Source: Nephrocerus scutellatus
Lineage: Eukaryota; Arthropoda; Insecta; Diptera; Pipunculidae
Assembly: GCA_947095585.1 (NCBI GenBank)
Contig: OX352761.1
Location: forward strand, 138,414,277 to 138,478,276
Reading direction: 5' to 3'
Length of the DNA: 64,000 nt
Shown here: piece by piece, positions 57,589 through 64,000 of the stretch
Layout: each line of letters starts with the position of its first letter
Numbering within the stretch: position 1 is the first letter of the stretch
The notes under the pieces: model-generated
What the model saw: only the letters and a program-made list of their open reading frames with translations
Told to the model about the DNA's origin: nothing
Database searches by the model: none
Made by a program: the position numbers and the translations under genes

Positions 57589-60500
57589 TATAGCTGCCAC
57601 ATCTTAAATGTGAACTGACGTTATTTATATTATTGCTATTTTTTAATGACACATTTGTGCATCTGCACTAATCAAGTCAACTAAAAAATGCATGCATATT
57701 TGCTCTGTCATATTATGAAAGCGTAAAAATTTGCAATGCAATTAACAGTGCACTTTTGTCTACCTATGCATTTTGTAATGACAAAGATTACAATAAAAAT
57801 GTCATCCGCGTCAAACATAATGTGTAATCATAATTAAAAAAGTGCAGCTTATCCTAGAAAGCGTTAACAGAAATGGAAGAATGCCGAGCATTTTCATGTC
57901 GAGGACAACTTTATGCCTGCATTGCAACAAGTAGTGTCATTTTATCTGTTGTGTGCGGATGAAACAAAGCAGCATTCGCTTTTATTGCACCACCCTCCAG
58001 TAATACAAAGGAACTAGAATAACAAACGTTTGACCAAGGATTAAAAAACTGCACACTACATACTACACACACAGTTCTGCTTAAGTCGAACGCCTCAGAG
58101 ACGATTACAGAGACAATTTTGTTTAGTGTGTTTGTGTGTGTGTGTTTTGGTGTGTGTGTGTGTTTTGTGTGACCTCAGTAACATTTTTGCTTGTATATTG
58201 CAGTCATTCGACTGCCATTCATCTGACTATTAGCATCAATGGCTCAGTCAGATAGTTACAAATTGTCTCTTTCCACAATGGCACTGCACGTCACGCCATT
58301 TTTCGCCCTGATCTCGACAACAATAACAACAACAAAAACCAGGAAAATGTAAACAGCAGGAAAAAAAAGCTAACCACTTTCGTCGTGAGAATATATTTCT
58401 CATTCTGATTCCGATACAATGGAACGTGAGATTAACATCGCATCATTGCCCAGCTGTGCATCTTTGATGCGCTTCTTCGCATCTTGCAAACAAAACAGAG
58501 GTTGTACACGCCACATCAGTACGCATCGTCGCCACCACCAACTGTAGCAGGTGCTTCCCAAAGCGTACCGAAGCATACCAAGGCTCATTCATTGTTTCCA
58601 TTGAGTAGCTTTTGCTGCTTCTGTTTCTGCTACTGCTACTGCTAGTGTTACAATTGTAGACGCCTCTGCGAATATTGTGCTCCTGCTGTGCAAAAGCCAC
58701 CACGCTGGAACAAATTTCATGGTTGCACAAGGCTTTCACGGAAAGCCTGCACTGCATTACATGCCTGAAAGGATCATCTAGGTTGATCTGAAAAGTTCTC
58801 AACTATGCTGCAACAACACTACACCTTGAATTCTTGCCTGTTTCATTTGAAGAAGAAGAAGAGTAACGATGCATTGACCTCTCCTCCAAGATGATATAAG
58901 TACACTGGAAAAAAAATTCATTCAACTTAAAATACCTGCGTAGAATATGTGCTGTATACTTGAACATATTTTCAAGTGCATTTTGTGCATTTTGAAAATT
59001 TAGATATATAAGTTAACTGCACAAAAAAGTGTGTAAACAACATTTAAATGTATTGCAAGAACACTATCTCTCAAAATCGTTTCTTTTACCTAATTATTTA
59101 AACCCTTTTCGATCTTAAGTTTAGGTTAAACTTTCGAGAACTGTCTAAAGACTTTTTCACGTGTATCTAAATGGAGCAGCTCCCACAATGCTGTGCAGTG
59201 TTCAGCTCTTTTACATAATCCCCAATCGCAGATGTTCATGTATTTAGCGGTGTCCTTGTTATCATTTGAAAAAATGTGGAGTTTGTGTGTTGTATAAGGG
59301 TGCCTCACCCAGAGAAGTAGGTATTCGTCCCCAGCCCGAAAACGACAACAATTCAATTTCTTGTATTTTTGTGCATTTGTATACTTTTGCTCTATTGTTG
59401 CATCCGTTTGTACTGCAATTCACGTGTAATACGAGTATACATATTAGCATTTCTCTAATCTTGCACGTCATGTGTGTTACGCCAAATCGGGATATGATCT
59501 TCTGAATTCGCTCTTAGCATATTTGCTCTAAATTCCGAAAATACAGATATTACTCGGTATGTGTTAAGATTTCTTGGGTCAGGCGACGACTGTGTGATGA
59601 AGGAGTACCATCTACATATTGTTGTAGATTCCACAAAGGATGAATATAATATGCAGCTAAGAATAATGTTATTATTCTTGTTAGTCCCTGTTGTTTTACT
59701 GGGCTTCAACAAGATTGCTCCTACTTTTCCATTATTATTTTTTTGCACTACACAGCATACATTTCGTATACAGGTTGACATCTTGGAATGTCATTAAGTC
59801 AAGGAAAATTTAACGACATTTTGGGTATTGTTTGTTTCTGGATACAACTTTTTCTAGTCGCAGTAACAAAATGTTAAAGTTCTTGTCAGATAAAATAATT
59901 TTTAGAGAAGATATACATAAAATTAAGTCATATATTAGAATTAAGACCATTTAAAATTTGGTTAGTGGTTGGTATACCCAGCCGGTTCATTTAGTTGTAA
60001 TGAGTAACAGGGAAATGTTTAAAGTCGCTTTGTAACAAGTGGGGGTGTAAAATTAAAACTCTTCTTTACCACTTTATTTCAGAAATGACCAAGGTATGAG
60101 GAAATATTCTTTAGAGAGCCTGTTATCAAAATATTTAACAAAAACTTAACAAAAATCACAAATTCCAATAGTTTTTGGTGCTCGAACTTGTGTTTTTTTC
60201 ATAACCACAGTATTCCACTCGGTTCTACAATTCAAAAATTTCCTATTCCTATATAATTCAAATTTTACATCAGAGCTCTATTTTTCCTTTGTGAAACTAA
60301 GTTGACCTGTTCAAACTGTTTTAGTCCAATGACAAAAAATGGCGGGAATATTTGACCAAGTTGGTAAGTGGTACTTTCAATCTTTTAAAAAACTGCGGTA
60401 ATTTAGTTAATAAAGCAATCAGTTTTAAATTTTATAGTAATATCAAATGTCTCACTACAAGGTATTGCAAGATATTTAAAATCAGGTACACAAAATTGTA

Positions 60501-62159
60501 GACTGCCTGCTCTTTCTTTCTTTTTTTCAGGTTACATTTTTAGAAACATCGTCCAATTTTTGATTCACTCTGACATACTAAAAACAACTTATCCTGTTGG
60601 TAAAAATGCTTAAAAGTTTAATGCTACTATAACATTTACATTGTAGAGTAGAGAGCTAAAAATACACCACCACAGTAGCACAGTTTTGAAATGCATTTTG
60701 GTCTCACGTAATTCAATTCAACAACTGCCGGTTGCTAATTTACCAGCGAGCGTGTTCCGATGTGTCGAGTGGAATCACATTCTTTCATATTTCGAGTCCT
60801 TCTCTGTTGCTCATAAACACTAAAATTGAATAAAACAGGAAACAGATGAGCAGTAAGGGCAAAGTTTGCATCCTTCGCTTGCGCATATGGTATTGTGTTT
60901 TTCTTGCGTGGCGAACCATTCCGAAAATTGCTCAATTCCTTCCTGCTCGGAAGACAAGAAAAGGGGTGGCGAACACGACAGCAAAAAATAGTAGCAATAA
61001 TGCTCTCTGACGTATAACTATTGTTCTTGGGCACTTAATATTGGTCTCAAAACGTATTCTTGCCAACAACGACTCTATGCCGTCCTTCCTATAGACACTG
61101 AGCGCCACAACGCCTGTACGGAGTTCATGTTTTCTGTGTAATAATCAGAAGAAACATTTCTAATGTAATTGGTGTCCTGTGTATAATACCTACGAGCTGG
61201 GGACCCAAGTGCAAGAAACTATAAGCATATTATTTATGTACTCGTACTTGTTCACAAAAAAAATAATCCTGTTTGTATAGATTTTGGTGGGAATAAGAAG
61301 CAGAAGCTTTAAACGTTTTCTTTAGTATATACGTTTTCTTATATTATTAGTGACATACGGATTATTTATTTATACTTTTCTTTTCAATGCATTTGTAATA
61401 TGCTTATTACGAAACTTTTTAGCAATTACGCGATAAAAAATGACTAATAAATTAAATAATTATAAACCTTGGGTTCGACGTTGGCCTCTAAAATGCCTGC
61501 ACACTTCCTATTCTCGTGTACTTCACTTATTTTGGGAATGTAGCATCAGCATAATTTATATACGCCAGTTGTCTGTAATAATATATATTGTGAAAGGTAA
61601 CGACATAGAGATGCTGAAGCTTTACCTTTAAGAGGGTTCTGCCAGTATAAGGCTTGGCTTTCCACAGCTTAAAATGCATTGCTACTAATCATTTCGAATG
61701 CCTGAATGCCTGTACTGAAAAAATTCTTATTCTCGGGAATTCATTTATTTGGATACGCGAAAAATCGTAGGATAAATTACGACTTTGTAGCATTACTCAT
61801 TGCTCGCACATACCCGTTCATTTTTATTTTTACTTTGTTACCAACGTCTTCTTTGGAACGACCGTCTTTGTTGTGAACTGTTGTGCAATTTCAAAGTTGC
61901 CGGCAGTGGTGATTTCTGTTTTTCTCTTTGGTTCTATTAAAAAAAAAGCCAAACACTTGCTGGGGATAAGTTTTTTAACTTGAGAGGGTCCATGTTAAAA
62001 TTACTATCGGAATTTTTCGTACCTTTCTTTAGTCTAACAGCACGTTAAGAAGTACGAATTGAATAACAGGTAAAGTGTTATTATATGAATTCCGTGCAGC
62101 TGTACCTGTAAACGCATTGTTAATTAAATGCGATGTTCATTTTGATTAGTTCAAATTCC
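57589..62159. other. No firm gene; microsatellites and weak exon candidate
   Basis: Begins with the residual family B LINE sequence to about 57640. The rest is AT-rich except 58200-58870, which is more GC-balanced and has a minus-strand open frame at 58802-58443 (119 codons with a Ser run) and a possible terminal exon at 58482-58400. The open frames 59455-59781 and 60735-61034 (minus) and 59561-59797 (plus) are unrecognised. A (TG)n run at 58126-58171 is listed separately. Confidence 0.4.
58126..58171 (+). repeat. (TG)n microsatellite, interrupted
   Basis: Alternating TG runs interrupted by short T stretches (tgtgtgtttgtgtgtgtgtg pattern, then ttttgg and more TG). Ordinary dinucleotide repeat. 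Confidence 0.9.
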
Positions 62160-62890
62160 TAGTGACTGCGATTATGGGTGCACTGTCGACTTTGAAGGTG
62201 GATGAAACTCTTGGTCATTGGACTAATCTTCTGCTTACAAGTCGGATTATTAATTCAAACCTGGGCGTGTCGTGTGCCAGAAGATCTGTCTGCAGAGGAA
62301 CCCCACAAGGTGGAGTCATGTCCACCCTTCTATGGAACTTAGCAGTGAATGAGCTGCTGTTATGCCTAAGAGGTAAGTAATTGCTTATGCGGATGACGTT
62401 GTTATCACCATCTCAACAAGCTTACTTGCTGGGTAAATCGCTGTGGTTTATTGGTAAATCCTCACTTCGAGCAGTTCGTACAACCCACTCCGCAGCACTA
62501 GACATTCTGTTCGACCTTACACCACTTGATAGTTTCAGCAAGGCAAGTAGCTGCTAGCTCGGCTATTCGCCTAAACGCTTTCTCCCAATGGACTATAAAT
62601 AAAATCGGCCAATCCTCTATCCTGAATATAGTCAGGATCCCAGACAACATAGACTACACCTGGAAGATAAACACATTAATTTTTACACAGACGGGTCAAA
62701 ACCTGAACGGAGGTTTTTTCTCTCTCTTTTTCTGTCTTCTAAATCATTGTAGTGTTTTCTAGGCTGAAATTATGGCGATCTTGGAGGCCTTATCTTTGCT
62801 GAAACGAAACGTCATATCCGCTAACGAACTCGCCAACAAAGAAATTACACTAACCATCTTAACGGAATATGTTTTTTCTATGCATACCAA
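62160..62890 (+). mobile_element. LINE family B copy 4: RT core and start of RNase H
   Basis: Plus-strand fragment. LGHWTNLLLTSRIINSNLGV, then CRGTPQGGVMSTLLWNLAVN (about 62290-62355) and ELLLCLRGK, with a frame break just before AYADDVVITIS (YADD at 62386-62397). A large deletion then brings in the RNase H start: NFYTDGSKPE at about 62680-62710, the TDGSK motif with the first catalytic Asp. CSVF follows and, across a stop at 62760-62763, AEIMAILEALSLLKRN at about 62764-62815, containing the catalytic Glu. The presence of TDGSK and AEIMAI establishes that family B carries an RNase H, typical of I-, LOA- and some R1-like LINEs. Sequence similarity ends near 62890. Confidence 0.85.
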
Positions 62891-62999
62891 TCGCTGCATG
62901 AAAAATCATGTAATAACGCACAAACCAACATCGTAGTTAAAATTTTATAAAAACTGTTGTCAATTGTAGATATGTACACATATGCAGAAAATTTGAGAT
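62891..62999. other. Junction between two LINE fragments
   Basis: About 110 bp of AT-rich sequence separating family B from family A, without recognisable motifs. Confidence 0.4.
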
Positions 63000-63720
63000 G
63001 GCAGATGTTGACATGTCTTAAAATACTGTCTTTAGTCCTGATGACTCCATTTTAGGCAATAGCCGCAAAGATCAGAACGAATGGTAAGATGATGAATGTA
63101 AACTAGCAAATGAACGTAAGAATATTGCTTACCTAGCAATCAAAAATTTGATACAAGGCGGGGACGCAAAGAAGAAAATAAAGATCTCAGAAGATATGAA
63201 AAAATAGCTCATCGGCGAAAGAAATAACCATCCTGGGAGAAGAATCTCTTCTCTCGATTAATTGGCTTAAAAATAATAAGGCCTCGGTTGCAGATGACAT
63301 CCCAGCAGCTCTGATTAAATCTGGATTGCCAAGCAATCAATTGCTGAACTAATAGTACAAGTGTGAGAGTAAGAAACAATGGCAGAAAACTAGTGAAGAG
63401 ACATCCTGTGCGTCATGCACAAGAAACGAAATATCACAACGTGCAGCAAATCTCTTGGCATATCGGTTTGAGTTCGCCGATAAGATATTCTCCCCTATCT
63501 TTCAACAAATGATACTATACTCCAAAATCATTATTGGTCCACACCAGTGTGGTTTCATCGGAGGCAATTTAACAGCTGATCATATTTTTATACTTTGGCA
63601 GGCGGTAGATAAATGTCTAGATTTCCAAAACTCACTACACTATCTGTTTACAGACTTTAAAGCCGCCTTTAATAGCATAGCTGATTATTACTTTATAAAG
63701 TAATAATATAAGATAATTCT
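63000..63720 (+). mobile_element. LINE family A copy 4: linker and RT fingers/palm
   Basis: Plus-strand fragment. DSILGNSRKDQNEW then a stop and DDECKLANERKNIAYLAI (about 63040-63145) match the linker of copy 1 (DSILGSSRRDRNNWFDDECK). ISEDMKK and a damaged KESSLGEE equivalent follow. KNNKASVADDIPAALIKS-like sequence lies near 63270-63325 with frameshifts, and CVMHKKRNITTCSKSLGISV at about 63410-63470. The open frame 63455-63703 reads KIFSPIFQQMILYSKIIIGP, HQCGFIGGNLTADHIFILWQ, and motif A LFTDFKAAFNSI near 63645-63680. The RT ends there, before the GLRQGDGL block. Copies 1 and 4 together cover most of the family's ORF. Confidence 0.85.
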
Positions 63721-64000
63721 GCATCCCTAATAAACACAGTCGACTATGTAGGTTGAGTATGACCAATGTTATACGTCTAGTAAAAATATAGGGCTCATTT
63801 AAGATCTAAAAAAAACAACAAAACAAAAAATTGAAAATGCTCAGATCATTTTATTCTGAGCACTTAGAGCACGCTCATACTCTGAGCAAATAAGAAACAC
63901 GAACATTTATCTTGGGAACTCTTTGACTGCTCTGAACTAATTTATAAAAACGCGAAATGACAGAATATTGCGAAAACTTGTTGTTCTATCTGTAAGTTGA
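63721..64000. other. No gene recognised
   Basis: AT-rich end of the window. A short inverted arrangement around gctcagatcattttattctg and ctgagcacttagagcacgct (63838-63880) could form a small stem. Nothing else was seen. Confidence 0.4.

Noticed and set aside
60735..61034. 99-codon minus-strand frame with Lys/Arg-rich segments
   Set aside because: No domain, homologous motif or splice context could be seen.
1..64000. CRISPR arrays, prokaryotic operons, rRNA genes
   Set aside because: No regularly spaced short repeats with unique spacers, no bacterial-style gene packing and no rRNA core sequences; the only tandem arrays are minisatellite-like.

Overview
The window looks like transposon-rich, AT-rich non-coding DNA from an insect, most likely a higher fly. 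The evidence is the mix of repeats: degenerate non-LTR retrotransposons (LINEs) of several types, a mariner with TA target duplication, tRNA-derived SINEs with (ATT)n tails, Helitron-like ends and a solo LTR. I find no intact host gene, no functional tRNA or rRNA gene, no CRISPR and no prokaryotic signal. It could be intergenic or lie inside a very long intron. Almost every protein match is a broken transposon reading frame.

Layout: 1.1-2.0 kb is an internally deleted mariner. 3.3-5.6 kb is a LINE with endonuclease and reverse transcriptase (family A, minus). 5.8-6.0 kb is a SINE. 9.1-10.3 kb is a LINE of an RNase H-carrying type (family B, plus). 12.1-16.1 kb holds Helitron-like DNA and degenerate direct and tandem repeats. 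16.2-19.1 kb carries several SINE copies, one cleanly inserted with an 11-bp duplication into a minus-strand LINE (family D) at 18.5-19.9 kb. 20.3-21.2 kb is a family C LINE. 24.1-24.7 kb is another family A piece. 26.3-27.3 kb holds a MITE-like element and a large inverted repeat. 30.3-30.9 kb is a 162-bp tandem array. 34.1-34.8 kb is family A. 38.8-40.5 kb is a family B tail fused to a family C copy. 42.9-44.5 kb is family C. 45.3-45.9 kb is a solo LTR with 4-bp target duplication. 46.1-47.5 kb holds a transposase fragment, a SINE and a family C copy. 52.1-54.3 kb has two convergent LINE pieces. 56.0-57.6 kb is a family B copy split by an insertion of about 570 bp. 62.2-63.7 kb has family B then family A fragments.

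Functionally the LINE families would have supplied endonuclease and reverse transcriptase for their own copying, and probably for the SINEs, but every copy here carries stops, frameshifts, truncations or deletions. The most notable non-protein structures are the hairpin-forming inverted repeat at 26.88-27.27 kb, the 162-bp array with two identical units, the nested SINE with perfect duplications, and the unidentified insertion at 57.02-57.59 kb. A few weak host-gene hints (TATA/DPE-spaced candidate promoters, possible splice acceptors next to open frames) are given at low confidence. LINE clade names are inferred from motif style, not from alignment.
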